NCBI GenBank assembly: GCA_947175045.1
Contig: CAMWLH010000019.1
Span: 1-13,898, forward strand
Origin: an uncultured Clostridia bacterium
GTDB taxonomy: Bacteria > Bacillota > Clostridia > Oscillospirales > Ruminococcaceae
Length of the DNA stretch: 13,898 bases
Reading direction: 5' to 3'
Shown here: piece by piece, positions 6,811 to 13,898 of the stretch
Layout of the letters: every line of letters starts with the position of its first letter
How positions within the stretch are numbered: position 1 is the first letter of the stretch
Notes under the pieces: model-generated
The model's database searches: none
Seen by the model: the letters and a program-made list of their open reading frames with translations, nothing else
What the model was told of the DNA's origin: nothing
Translations under genes and position numbers: made by a program

Positions 6811-7380
6811 CTACTCTTCACAAGTATACATTTCAAGCAATTTCTGAGCCGCCAATTTCATTTCCGAGCCATCACGCTCACAATGAAATTTTGCGGGAAT
6901 GCCGACATAAAGAGACCATGGCAAATACTCTTTTTCATTTACAAGTGTAAACGCACCCGTAGACATTCCTTCGGGAATGATTGTTCCGGGAAGTACGGTA
7001 GTATTACATGCAAGCAAAGCGAAATCGCTTATAGTTACAGGCTTTAAAATCGGTTCACCTGCAAACTCTTCGGGAATAGCCGGACCAACCAGCCCCCCTC
7101 CCTTATAGTCATTTGATGCAGTCACTATCTGACACGAAGGAGCTATATTCACAAAAGAACCAATCGTTATTTGACCAGCACCGCCTATCATTGAGCAGTT
7201 TGCGCCAATATGTGTAAACGAACCGATCTCCAGCCCGCACGGAATATATGCAAAATCGTCAATGATCACATTATCACCGATAACAACCCTTTCGGGGTGA
7301 CGTATTCTCACAGTTTTTCCTATAATAACATTCCTGCCACAAGATTTCAAATCACGTTTATCAAAAAAGATATTTTCCAT
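6811..7380 (-). CDS. left-handed beta-helix acyltransferase (sugar N- or O-acetyltransferase)
   Basis: A 189 aa protein built of hexapeptide repeats (VVIGDNVIIDDFAYIPCG, LEIGSFTHIGANC, ITIGSFVNIAPSC) with the loop TASNDYKGGGLVGPAIP and the late motif LPWSLYVGIPAKF, typical of the WbbJ/maltose-acetyltransferase-like family that uses acetyl-CoA. In related enzymes the turn before the glycine-rich loop often carries a His (S-H-D); here it reads TASNDY, so the catalytic residue is not obvious. It directly follows the DegT aminotransferase, which makes N-acetylation of the 4-amino sugar produced by that enzyme the most economical role; O-acetylation of an assembled glycan is the alternative. ATG 7380 is chosen since AGGTG lies 7 nt upstream; a GTG three codons earlier (7389) is less well placed. 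Starts 15 nt after the preceding stop. Confidence 0.85.
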   Translation of the reverse strand: MENIFFDKRDLKSCGRNVIIGKTVRIRHPERVVIGDNVIIDDFAYIPCGLEIGSFTHIGANCSMIGGAGQITIGSFVNIAPSCQIVTASNDYKGGGLVGPAIPEEFAGEPILKPVTISDFALLACNTTVLPGTIIPEGMSTGAFTLVNEKEYLPWSLYVGIPAKFHCERDGSEMKLAAQKLLEMYTCEE

Positions 7381-7395
7381 TGCATTCACCTGTTA

Positions 7396-8481
7396 TTAAC
7401 TGTAAAAATCTTTTATGCAGGCGCATATATATTCGATTTGTTCATCTGTAAGCAACACTGATGACGGCAGCCAAAGCCCCTTCGCGGATACTTCCTCCGT
7501 AATTGGGAAATGGATGTCAGTGTAGCCATAGGCGGGTTCGGAATGAAGCGGAGGATAAAATTTTCTCGCGCCGATATTCCTCTCTTTCAGATAATCGATC
7601 AAATCATCTCTGTCGTTGCACAATATTTCATAAAAGCACGGTGCCGTGTCCTCATAGTTATTCTTAAACAATTCAAGCTCACCAATTTCATTTAGCAAGA
7701 CATCATATTTTTTGCAAATTTCCTTTTTGTGCTTGATCCTCTCGGGCATTTTTTTCATCTGCTCAATACCAACAACTGCCTGCAAATCAGTGAATTTAAA
7801 ATTTGAACCAATCATCATATAGTGATCGGAACCTGCACATTCGCGTCCAAAATCACGTATTTTTAACAGATTATCATATACTTCTTCGGACTGCGTTATT
7901 ACAGCTCCGCCTTGTCCCGTAGTTATTATCTTAGGCATACTGAACGAAAAACTGCCTACATCTCCGAAAGTTCCCAGAAACTTTCCCCTATATGTCGAAC
8001 CCAGAGCCTGAGCAGCATCTTCAATCAAATACAATCTGTTTTCTCGGCAAAATGAAATGATATTTTCAAATTTTTCAGAATACCTTCCATTTAAATCAAC
8101 AAAAATCACCGCTTTGGTATTAGGTGTCACTGCCGATTTCATTTTATCAAAATCCATGCACAGTGTACTTCTTTCAACATCCACAAACACCGGTTTAGCG
8201 CCTAATATGGCCGCAGCATGTGAGGTGGCAGACATTGTGAAATCAGGTACAATTACCTCATCACCTGCTTTTATTCCTAACGCCATCAATGAAGCAATCA
8301 ATGTCACCGTCCCGTTCATCATAACGGAACAATATCTGGATTTTGTATATTCCGCAATAGACGTTTCAAATTTTCTTGTTTCCTTGAATTCCGTAATCCA
8401 AGCACCTGAGTTTATGTATTTTACAACAGCATCAATTTCATTCTTGTCATAGCTCGGCTGCATATAATTTATAAAATCCAT
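7396..8481 (-). CDS. DegT/DnrJ/EryC1/StrS sugar aminotransferase (GDP-perosamine synthase-like)
   Basis: A 361 aa fold-type I PLP enzyme that transaminates 4-keto nucleotide sugars. Visible family marks are the substrate-entry motif SGAWIT (25-30), MNGTVTL (55-61) for phosphate/PLP binding, DEVIVPDFTMSAT (74-86), LIEDAAQALGS with Asp155 contacting the PLP ring, SFSMPKIITTGQGG with the Schiff-base Lys184, and ARKFYPPLHSEPAYG near the C-terminus. Lys184 rules out the dehydratase ColD, where this residue is His. Family members normally have GEGG; here it is GQGG. Placed after gmd and the fcl-like gene and before an acetyltransferase, it most plausibly makes GDP-perosamine or a related GDP-4-amino-4,6-dideoxyhexose. 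The start at 8481 is set by GAGGT 5 nt upstream; an ATG four codons earlier (8493) overlaps that ribosome site. Confidence 0.88.
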   Translation of the reverse strand: MDFINYMQPSYDKNEIDAVVKYINSGAWITEFKETRKFETSIAEYTKSRYCSVMMNGTVTLIASLMALGIKAGDEVIVPDFTMSATSHAAAILGAKPVFVDVERSTLCMDFDKMKSAVTPNTKAVIFVDLNGRYSEKFENIISFCRENRLYLIEDAAQALGSTYRGKFLGTFGDVGSFSFSMPKIITTGQGGAVITQSEEVYDNLLKIRDFGRECAGSDHYMMIGSNFKFTDLQAVVGIEQMKKMPERIKHKKEICKKYDVLLNEIGELELFKNNYEDTAPCFYEILCNDRDDLIDYLKERNIGARKFYPPLHSEPAYGYTDIHFPITEEVSAKGLWLPSSVLLTDEQIEYICACIKDFYS

Positions 8482-8486
8482 TTTAT

Positions 8487-8491
8487 ACCTC
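8487..8491 (-). promoter_or_regulatory. ribosome binding site deciding the DegT aminotransferase start
   Basis: GAGGT on the minus strand is 5 nt before ATG 8479-8481. The alternative ATG at 8491-8493 overlaps this purine motif and has only GAAAAG in front of it, so the shorter protein beginning MDFINYMQPS is preferred. Confidence 0.65.
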
Positions 8492-8496
8492 ATATT

Positions 8497-9414
8497 TTAC
8501 TTTTCGACATTTTCAAGATACCATTCAATGGTTTTATGTAATCCATCTTCAAAAGGCATAGCAGGCGTCCACTTAAGAAGCTCGCTGCATAATGTCCCAT
8601 CTACTTGCTTACATGGCGCGCCATCAAGTTTTGTTGTGTCATAAACAATTTTTCCTTCATATCCCACAATTTTCGAAATAATTTCAGCAGTTTCCGTAAT
8701 GGTATATCCCTTAGATACACCTACATTAATAATATCGTCATATGGTGCTATATCCATTGCACGAATCATTGCATCGCATGCATCATCAACATAAAGCCAT
8801 TCACGAATTGGTTTTCCTGTACCCCATATAACCACTTCAGGCAAATTATCTTTTTTCGCTCTGACAAACTTCATTATCATAGCTCCAACAGCATGAGAAC
8901 GAACCTCATCAAAGTGGTCACACGGACCATACATATTTGAAAATATCAGATTGATCACATCAAGTCCATACTGCTTACCATACGCCCATGAGCCCACACA
9001 AAAAGATTTTTTCGCCAATCCGTATGCTTTGACCGACTCATGCAATGGACCATTCCAGAACTCTTTTTCTGTATATAACACGGCTTCGCCAGGATAAGAA
9101 CAATTTCCGATAGGATTTATAAGGCGTTTTACTTCACTTTGCTTACATGCCTCCAGCAAAGATAGCTGCATAAGCATATTATTTCTGAACATTTCTGCCG
9201 CATGCTCATAGCCGAATTGGACTCCGCCCAAAAAAGCTGAACAATTTAAAACATAGTCAGGTCGTATGGTTTTAAAGAACTCAACCGATCTCTCTTCATC
9301 CCTCAAATCCAATCCTAAGCTTCGGGATGTTTTGGTAAACTCCAGACCTTTTTTTTCAAGCATTCCGCATAATCTTGTACCTAAAAAGCCTGTAGCTCCT
9401 GTAACTAAAATCAT
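8497..9414 (-). CDS. fcl: GDP-L-fucose synthase-like NAD(P)-dependent epimerase/reductase
   Basis: A 305 aa extended SDR. It has the TGATGFLG nucleotide-binding loop (5-12), YGLAKK with Tyr131 and Lys135, SNMYGPCDHFD (159-169), SHAVGAMI with His174, and VIWGTGKPIREWLYVDD (195-211), the last very characteristic of GDP-4-keto-6-deoxymannose 3,5-epimerase/4-reductases. Aligned by hand to E. coli Fcl, the epimerisation residues Cys109 and His179 correspond to Cys105 and His174, but catalytic Ser107 is Gly103 (PIGNCSYP). Either the enzyme works with altered catalysis or it does not perform the ordinary reduction. Substrate GDP-4-keto-6-deoxymannose is inferred from gmd, which ends 1 nt before this start. 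A strong AAGGAG site sits in the last codons of gmd. The symbol is tentative: a related reductase or epimerase is possible. Confidence 0.75.
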   Translation of the reverse strand: MILVTGATGFLGTRLCGMLEKKGLEFTKTSRSLGLDLRDEERSVEFFKTIRPDYVLNCSAFLGGVQFGYEHAAEMFRNNMLMQLSLLEACKQSEVKRLINPIGNCSYPGEAVLYTEKEFWNGPLHESVKAYGLAKKSFCVGSWAYGKQYGLDVINLIFSNMYGPCDHFDEVRSHAVGAMIMKFVRAKKDNLPEVVIWGTGKPIREWLYVDDACDAMIRAMDIAPYDDIINVGVSKGYTITETAEIISKIVGYEGKIVYDTTKLDGAPCKQVDGTLCSELLKWTPAMPFEDGLHKTIEWYLENVEK

Positions 9415-9415
9415 A

Positions 9416-10447
9416 TCAATTATCTCCTTTAATGGCTATTATATCGTTTTCCGTCATCAGCCTTACAAGCTCTCCAAAAGAGGTCTTGGTGGGGTTCCAG
9501 CCCAAAGTTGACTTCGCCTTGGCGGGATTTCCCAAAAGGGTTACAACGTCTGTTGGACGGAAAAACTCGGGAGATACCTCTACAAGAACCCTACCTGTTT
9601 TCTTGTCTATACCTTTTTCATCAACGCCATTGCCCTGCCATTCAAGCTCTATTCCCGCATACTTAAAGGACAGTGTGCAGAACTCGCGCACCGAATGCTG
9701 TTCTCCCGTCGCTATAACAAAATCGTCGGGAACATCGTGCTGCAGAATAAGCCACATACACTCCACATAATCCCTTGCGTAGCCCCAATCGCGCAGCGAA
9801 TCAAGGTTTCCGAGGTACAGCTTGTCCTGTTTGCCTGCCGCGATACTTGCAGCCGCGAGTGTGATCTTCCTTGTGACAAAGGTCTCGCCTCTGCGTTCGG
9901 ATTCATGATTGAACAGTATTCCGTTTGACGCGAAAATTCCGTAAGCCTCACGGTAGTTCCGAACTATCCAGAACGCATACAGCTTGGCTGCCGCATAGGG
10001 CGAATAGGGATAAAACGGCGTAGTCTCGCTCTGCGGTGTCTCTTGCACCTTTCCGAAAAGCTCCGATGTAGACGCCTGGTAAAACCGGCAGGTTTTCTCC
10101 AGACCCGCCATGCGTATTGCCTCTAACAGACGGAGTGTTCCCACCGCGTCGGCATCAGCGGTGTACTCGGGAACCTCAAAACTCACCTTGACGTGGCTCT
10201 GCGCAGCAAGATTGTATATCTCGTCCGGTTTTACCTCCGAAACTATCTTCGCAAGGCTTATGGAATCCGTCATATCTCCATAGTGCAGATGGAAATTCGC
10301 ATTTCCTTCAAGGTGCTCAATGCGCCCCTTTCTGTCGACCGAGCTGCGGCGCACTATGCCATGCACCTTGTAGCCCTTTTCAAGCAGGAGCTCCGAGAGG
10401 TATGAGCCGTCTTGGCCTGTTATTCCGGTTATCAGTGCTGTTTTCAT
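9416..10447 (-). CDS. gmd: GDP-mannose 4,6-dehydratase
   Basis: Converts GDP-mannose to GDP-4-keto-6-deoxy-D-mannose, the branch point for GDP-fucose, GDP-rhamnose, colitose and perosamine. The 343 aa protein is complete. Family marks are [19 protein letters not shown] (4-22), the NADP-binding [33 protein letters not shown] (79-96), the catalytic triad region STSELFG (Thr127, Glu129) with YSPYAAAK (Tyr151, Lys155), [18 protein letters not shown] and the C-terminal [27 protein letters not shown] site sits 7 nt before the ATG, which overlaps the preceding GT2 stop by 4 nt (ATGA). Local base composition is visibly richer in G+C than the genes on both sides (65 of 120 bases at 9961-10080), so it may have a separate history from its neighbours. 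Confidence 0.97.
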   Translation of the reverse strand: MKTALITGITGQDGSYLSELLLEKGYKVHGIVRRSSVDRKGRIEHLEGNANFHLHYGDMTDSISLAKIVSEVKPDEIYNLAAQSHVKVSFEVPEYTADADAVGTLRLLEAIRMAGLEKTCRFYQASTSELFGKVQETPQSETTPFYPYSPYAAAKLYAFWIVRNYREAYGIFASNGILFNHESERRGETFVTRKITLAAASIAAGKQDKLYLGNLDSLRDWGYARDYVECMWLILQHDVPDDFVIATGEQHSVREFCTLSFKYAGIELEWQGNGVDEKGIDKKTGRVLVEVSPEFFRPTDVVTLLGNPAKAKSTLGWNPTKTSFGELVRLMTENDIIAIKGDN

Positions 10448-11223
10448 ATTTCTTCCTCCAAAACGATTTTTTTGTGTGATGCAAAAGAATATGCAAAAAG
10501 TGCTCTGGTGATTTTACACAGGTTAACGAACCAACCACATTTAACGTTGCACTCTTTAAGTATATTTTGGCACTCTCTAATTGACAACAGCTTGCCGCCT
10601 AACCCGCCATTACTTGTACCTCCTGCATAATAGATGACTATTTTTCGCTCAAGTGAATAGGAAGTCAGCGATTTATCCTTAAACAGCATTATCTGAAATT
10701 TGTAATCAGAAGCAGAACTGAATTTGCAATCCATCGGACCATATTTATCCCACAATTCCCTCTTCATACATAGTGTTGGGGTTGCCGCCATCCATCCCAA
10801 TTTCCAGTTTCCTTTTTTCCCGTTCCAAAGTCTGATTATTTTACCATTTCTTTGAAATAACATACCGCCAAATACATAATCTGGTTTTTTTCCCTCTAAA
10901 AATGATGCTATATAATCAAAAACTTTATTATTTACATACGGATCTGTTCCAAAAATAAAATATTCACCCGAAACAAGATTTGCCGCTTTATTAAATCCAT
11001 GATATAATCCATCATCTTTTTCTGATATCCATCTCAATGTTTTGCCCGAATCATGATATTTCTGTTCATATTCTTTCAGAAGCTCAACGCTCCCATCGGT
11101 AGATCCTCCATCGGCTATACAATGTTCTATATTTTGATACGTCTGGCTCAAGACACTGTCCATAACCCTTTTAAGCATTTCCTTGTCATTATAAAACGTT
11201 GACGCTATACTTATTTTAATCAA
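10444..11223 (-). CDS. family 2 glycosyltransferase
   Basis: A 259 aa GT-A protein of the WcaA-like GT2 group: [21 protein letters not shown] (4-24), [18 protein letters not shown] (32-49), [27 protein letters not shown] (65-91). The usual metal-binding N-[SA]-D-D position reads GTDP (92-95), so one Asp (Asp94) is kept and the second is Pro. No membrane spans are evident; it would act at the cytoplasmic face, adding one sugar to the lipid-linked repeat unit. Donor and acceptor cannot be told from the sequence. The start codon is TTG (11221-11223): GAGGAGGAG lies 5 nt upstream and no ATG or GTG is suitably placed. Its stop overlaps gmd by 4 nt and its ribosome site overlaps the flippase stop. 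Confidence 0.88.
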   Translation of the reverse strand: MIKISIASTFYNDKEMLKRVMDSVLSQTYQNIEHCIADGGSTDGSVELLKEYEQKYHDSGKTLRWISEKDDGLYHGFNKAANLVSGEYFIFGTDPYVNNKVFDYIASFLEGKKPDYVFGGMLFQRNGKIIRLWNGKKGNWKLGWMAATPTLCMKRELWDKYGPMDCKFSSASDYKFQIMLFKDKSLTSYSLERKIVIYYAGGTSNGGLGGKLLSIRECQNILKECNVKCGWFVNLCKITRALFAYSFASHKKIVLEEEI

Positions 11224-11228
11224 TGATA

Positions 11229-11237
11229 CTCCTCCTC
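11229..11237 (-). promoter_or_regulatory. strong ribosome binding site in front of a TTG start
   Basis: GAGGAGGAG on the minus strand is 5 nt before TTG 11221-11223 and overlaps the TGA stop of the flippase gene. It is the main evidence that the GT2 gene uses TTG and that translation is coupled to the flippase. Confidence 0.7.
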
Positions 11238-12465
11238 AAACCTTTTTTCTGCAATGCCTTGCTATTTGCGGTATAATAAATGCCAAACTGACGATCACGA
11301 ATATGCTGTATGAGCTTATAAGGGTCCCATTTACTCCCTGTAATCCGTTGTGATTAATCAATAATGGTGAAATTATAAGCGTTATCAATGTAACACAGCC
11401 CTCGGCAATAACCATTATTATATTTCGGTTTATAACGGTAAATATTGCTGCCATAAACCATGAAACAGCTGTGAGTATGCTCACAATTATTGCGGGCATC
11501 AACAAATCGGTATAATCAAGTATCTTTTTTCCAAAAACAAATTCAAGAAACCAATCTCCCAGCAAAGCAAAACCAATCATTGCGCATAACCCTATTCCAA
11601 GAGTAATGACTATTATTTTTATGATCGTTCCATGGATTTTTCTATCTTTATTTTTATACTGTTCGGACAGTAGCGGCACGCATGGGCTAAAGATATTCCC
11701 GGCTGCGACCTGAACCACAATAGCAGGCACCGCCACCGAGCTGTAATATCCCAGCATTTCCTCTCCCAGGATGCTTTGAGCGCTTAGCCGCGGAATATTT
11801 GCAATAAGGGTCGATAATATCCCGTGAAAAAACAACGGAAGGCATTTCACAAAAAGCTTGAATATGTTTCGGTTTTTAATTTTTATTTCAAAACGAAACA
11901 TTGAATAACACGGCTTAAAATCAAGCATAAAAGCGCACATCATAGAACCAACGGCAGTGAGCAGCAATGAAATGGCAAGATTTTTAAAGAGATATTCGGC
12001 GGAGGAAAAAATCACCAGATCAACAACTCCTCTTATTATAAGAGATTTGCAAACGATATCCAGCCGCCATTCCTTTTGGAAAATCCCCTGAAAAACATCA
12101 ATCAGCGCCTCGCCAATTTTTATCAGCATAAAGCACATAACCGACCAGAAAATGTACGGCGAATACCTCATAATCAACAGATAAACTGGCAATACCACCA
12201 ATGTGGCGGCACAGGTCATAAATCTGAACGTCACATACTCTCCGTTTGAAAATTTATTATCAATATCCGCGACCTGGTAGGTTCTGACCGAAAAATTCGA
12301 TAGCATCACAAAAATATTGCATATTGAATTTGCCAGACCATATACACCGGCTTCCTCATAGCTCCCCGACAGGCGTACAACAAGAATTGTCATCATCCAT
12401 TGGCAGAAGAAGTAGGTGAATGTGCCTATCATGTACCAGGTGGTGTTTTTTGTGATTTTATCCAT
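11236..12465 (-). CDS. Wzx-like polysaccharide flippase (MOP/MVF superfamily)
   Basis: A 409 aa hydrophobic protein with roughly 10-12 membrane-spanning segments and little soluble sequence. It starts with a basic stretch followed by NTTWYMIGTFTYFFCQWMMT. Mid-protein YYSSVAVPAIVVQVAAGNIF followed by SPCVPLLSEQYKNKD is typical of polysaccharide-biosynthesis/Wzx transporters, which flip undecaprenyl-diphosphate-linked repeat units to the outer face. The presence of a flippase suggests Wzx/Wzy-type assembly; no clear Wzy polymerase is visible unless the neighbouring DUF6020 gene does that job. The start at 12465 is chosen because GGAGAAG lies just upstream; an ATG four codons earlier (12477) has no ribosome site. 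Located 38 nt after the DUF6020 stop, it is AT-rich like that gene. Confidence 0.88.
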   Translation of the reverse strand: MDKITKNTTWYMIGTFTYFFCQWMMTILVVRLSGSYEEAGVYGLANSICNIFVMLSNFSVRTYQVADIDNKFSNGEYVTFRFMTCAATLVVLPVYLLIMRYSPYIFWSVMCFMLIKIGEALIDVFQGIFQKEWRLDIVCKSLIIRGVVDLVIFSSAEYLFKNLAISLLLTAVGSMMCAFMLDFKPCYSMFRFEIKIKNRNIFKLFVKCLPLFFHGILSTLIANIPRLSAQSILGEEMLGYYSSVAVPAIVVQVAAGNIFSPCVPLLSEQYKNKDRKIHGTIIKIIVITLGIGLCAMIGFALLGDWFLEFVFGKKILDYTDLLMPAIIVSILTAVSWFMAAIFTVINRNIIMVIAEGCVTLITLIISPLLINHNGLQGVNGTLISSYSIFVIVSLAFIIPQIARHCRKKV

Positions 12466-12468
12466 TTT

Positions 12469-12475
12469 CTTCTCC
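12469..12475 (-). promoter_or_regulatory. ribosome binding site deciding the flippase start
   Basis: GGAGAAG on the minus strand precedes ATG 12463-12465, with 6 nt between its GGAG core and the start codon. It overlaps the alternative ATG at 12475-12477, which has no purine motif of its own. Confidence 0.6.
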
Positions 12476-12503
12476 ATTAGGTTTTTGGGAATTTGTTACA
12501 AAA

Positions 12504-13898
12504 TTAGCCGCATCCCTTGTCACAATTACATTCCTCAGTTCTTTTACTATGTAGTCCTAATGAGATTACAGCTGGCAAACATAATGCGTAAGGATATACA
12601 TATCTGAAATATCTTCCATTCGTGGGACCGGCAATCAGCACTAATACCATGACCAACAGTGGGAGCATAATAGCTATTGCAACTTTGTTATTGCGATATA
12701 TACAATAGCAAAACCAAATCATCAAACACCACATAAAGGAAAAGGTATAGGAGAAACCATTAAAAATTGGCATTGAGAAAAAACTCTCACGAAGTGATTG
12801 ATAGTTACTCCTTAATTCTCCTAATGATTCGGGATGAGATATTGGAACAGGCATATACGTTTCAAGTTCATTATTTATTCTATCCATATTTCCAATACTC
12901 TTATTATAACTGTCACAATCAATCGGTGAGGGATAAAAAAACTCAAACTTATTATGCAATGTTGCCTCCACATATATATAGGGATATTTGAAAAGCATTT
13001 TCAGCCAAACATTTTGATAGGTTTTCCAATCATCGGCAGTCGCCTCAAGCTTTATTGTTGAAGCCACGCCTGTCGTGCCATTACCATCTAACCTAATTGG
13101 ATCATACATCGTTGCAATATCATCGTAGTTTAAATAAGCTGATATTCCCTCCCTCTCTTCCTCAGTAATTTGATCGCCAACATCTCTAACACACCTTGCA
13201 GTCTGCTGAAGCATTATTGAAGATAGCAACCCACCATTACTGTTGCTCCATGGCTTATTAGATGGTATATTGAGCTGCAGAAGCAATACATTATTCCAAA
13301 GGAAAGCAAATACAAATGTGCCCGCGGCTAAAATAGCAATCTTCTTTCTGAAATTTTTAATGATAAGAAGCATTAAAACTAAAGATATAACTATAATATA
13401 AGAACTGTCATGTCTAAAGAGCAATGCTCCCACATCGGAAATTACCAATATAACATATATGAGCGGTGTCTTCTTTCTGGTAAAGAGTATATATAATGCC
13501 ATAATAAAAACCAGCAAAAATGTTGCATTAATCACATCTTTTGTTATAAGCATCATATAGTTTTGCACTCTCGGCTGAATTGCGTAATATATTATAAGCA
13601 ACATTGACGCTTTCGGCGATACATCCATACTTAATAGTAATTTCACCAATAACGATACGACCAAAATCACAAACAGCAATTGAAGTAAGGCATATATAAA
13701 TGACCCTATATTTATCGAGCCAAATATACCGAGACTTATCTTAATACACAATTTTAACAAAAGTGTGTGCGTTATCGGATGTGCGTTATCGAGCCCATAT
13801 TTATCAAATATCAATCTGAATTGGTGAGGACAATCTCCCATAAATATGGCAGGATACGAAACGATAATATAAGGAATATATATTATTAACAGTGTAAC
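12504..13898 (-). CDS. DUF6020-like polytopic membrane protein, probable GT-C-type glycosyltransferase (5' end outside window)
   Basis: The frame stays open to the window edge: 19 codons before the first visible ATG (13841) read VTLLIIYIPYIIVSYPAIF without a stop, so the gene is truncated at its 5' end and 13841 is probably not the start. The 464 visible residues begin in a membrane span, then PAIFMGDCPHQFRLIFDKYG and NAHPITHTLLL, matching the YPG..D...Q...HP..HT pattern of the first outer loop of lipid-phosphate-sugar-using GT-C enzymes. About ten further spans follow, with a large outer loop (about residues 225-385 of the visible part) and GRYFRYVYPY before the last span. I infer that it transfers or polymerises sugars outside the membrane from a lipid-linked donor. 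The C-terminus ends in an unusual Cys-rich tail, EECNCDKGCG. Function is not established. Confidence 0.72.
   Translation of the reverse strand, partial: VTLLIIYIPYIIVSYPAIFMGDCPHQFRLIFDKYGLDNAHPITHTLLLKLCIKISLGIFGSINIGSFIYALLQLLFVILVVSLLVKLLLSMDVSPKASMLLIIYYAIQPRVQNYMMLITKDVINATFLLVFIMALYILFTRKKTPLIYVILVISDVGALLFRHDSSYIIVISLVLMLLIIKNFRKKIAILAAGTFVFAFLWNNVLLLQLNIPSNKPWSNSNGGLLSSIMLQQTARCVRDVGDQITEEEREGISAYLNYDDIATMYDPIRLDGNGTTGVASTIKLEATADDWKTYQNVWLKMLFKYPYIYVEATLHNKFEFFYPSPIDCDSYNKSIGNMDRINNELETYMPVPISHPESLGELRSNYQSLRESFFSMPIFNGFSYTFSFMWCLMIWFCYCIYRNNKVAIAIMLPLLVMVLVLIAGPTNGRYFRYVYPYALCLPAVISLGLHSKRTEECNCDKGCG

Noticed and set aside
7396..8481. The DegT-family gene as ColD (GDP-4-keto-6-deoxymannose 3-dehydratase), making a colitose cluster with the fcl-like gene as ColC
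   Set aside because: ColD has His in place of the PLP lysine. Here the motif SFSMPKIITTG retains Lys184, so an aminotransferase is favoured.
12504..13841. DUF6020-like gene as complete, starting at ATG 13841
   Set aside because: The frame continues without a stop for 19 more codons to the window edge, encoding a membrane segment and the PYIIVSYPAIF start of the first-loop motif. The gene is therefore truncated by the window.

Overview
The window is a densely packed surface-polysaccharide locus from what looks like a Clostridia-class Firmicute, possibly a gut Oscillospiraceae or Lachnospiraceae. That guess rests on purine-rich AGGAGG-type ribosome sites, the GlmM form with a TDGFRGEAN start, and the presence of DUF2304 and DUF6020 membrane proteins. 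The genus cannot be fixed from the sequence alone. Every convincing gene lies on the minus strand, so transcription runs from high to low coordinates. Junctions are short gaps or 4-8 nt overlaps. I see no intergenic space above about 40 nt, no terminator and no convincing internal promoter, so the window reads as the interior of one long operon that enters and leaves through both edges.

In transcription order, 13898-10444 holds a large DUF6020-type membrane protein (5' end outside the window), a Wzx-like flippase and a family 2 glycosyltransferase. Next, 10447-6811 is a nucleotide-sugar module: GDP-mannose 4,6-dehydratase (gmd), a GDP-fucose-synthase-like SDR with a substituted catalytic Ser, a DegT/StrS aminotransferase that keeps its PLP lysine, and a left-handed beta-helix acetyltransferase. 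Together these could make GDP-L-fucose and/or an N-acylated GDP-4-amino-4,6-dideoxyhexose. Next, 6793-5742 is an acyltransferase-3 (polysaccharide O-acetylase-like) gene split into two frames exactly at a (TA)10 tract set in a 36-bp perfect palindrome, a strong candidate for phase variation. Then come manC (GDP-mannose supply), a polyprenyl-phosphate-sugar-synthase-like GT2, and a small DUF2304 membrane partner.

The low-coordinate end (3307-1) carries precursor genes glmM and glmS, which feed UDP-GlcNAc synthesis, and the first 23 codons of a dTDP-glucose 4,6-dehydratase gene (rmlB), which suggests dTDP-rhamnose or a related sugar continues downstream.

Together the genes would supply UDP-GlcNAc, GDP-mannose-derived deoxy/amino sugars and probably dTDP-rhamnose, assemble a lipid-linked repeat unit, flip it, and decorate it with acetyl groups and possibly with extracytoplasmic sugars from a polyprenyl-phosphate donor. 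Base composition is mosaic: gmd, glmM, glmS and manC look GC-richer than the flippase, DUF6020 and acyltransferase genes, as expected for an exchangeable glycan cassette. The most notable observation is the TA-repeat frameshift in the O-acetylase gene; the most notable biochemical oddity is the Ser-to-Gly change in the fucose-synthase-like enzyme placed directly before an aminotransferase.
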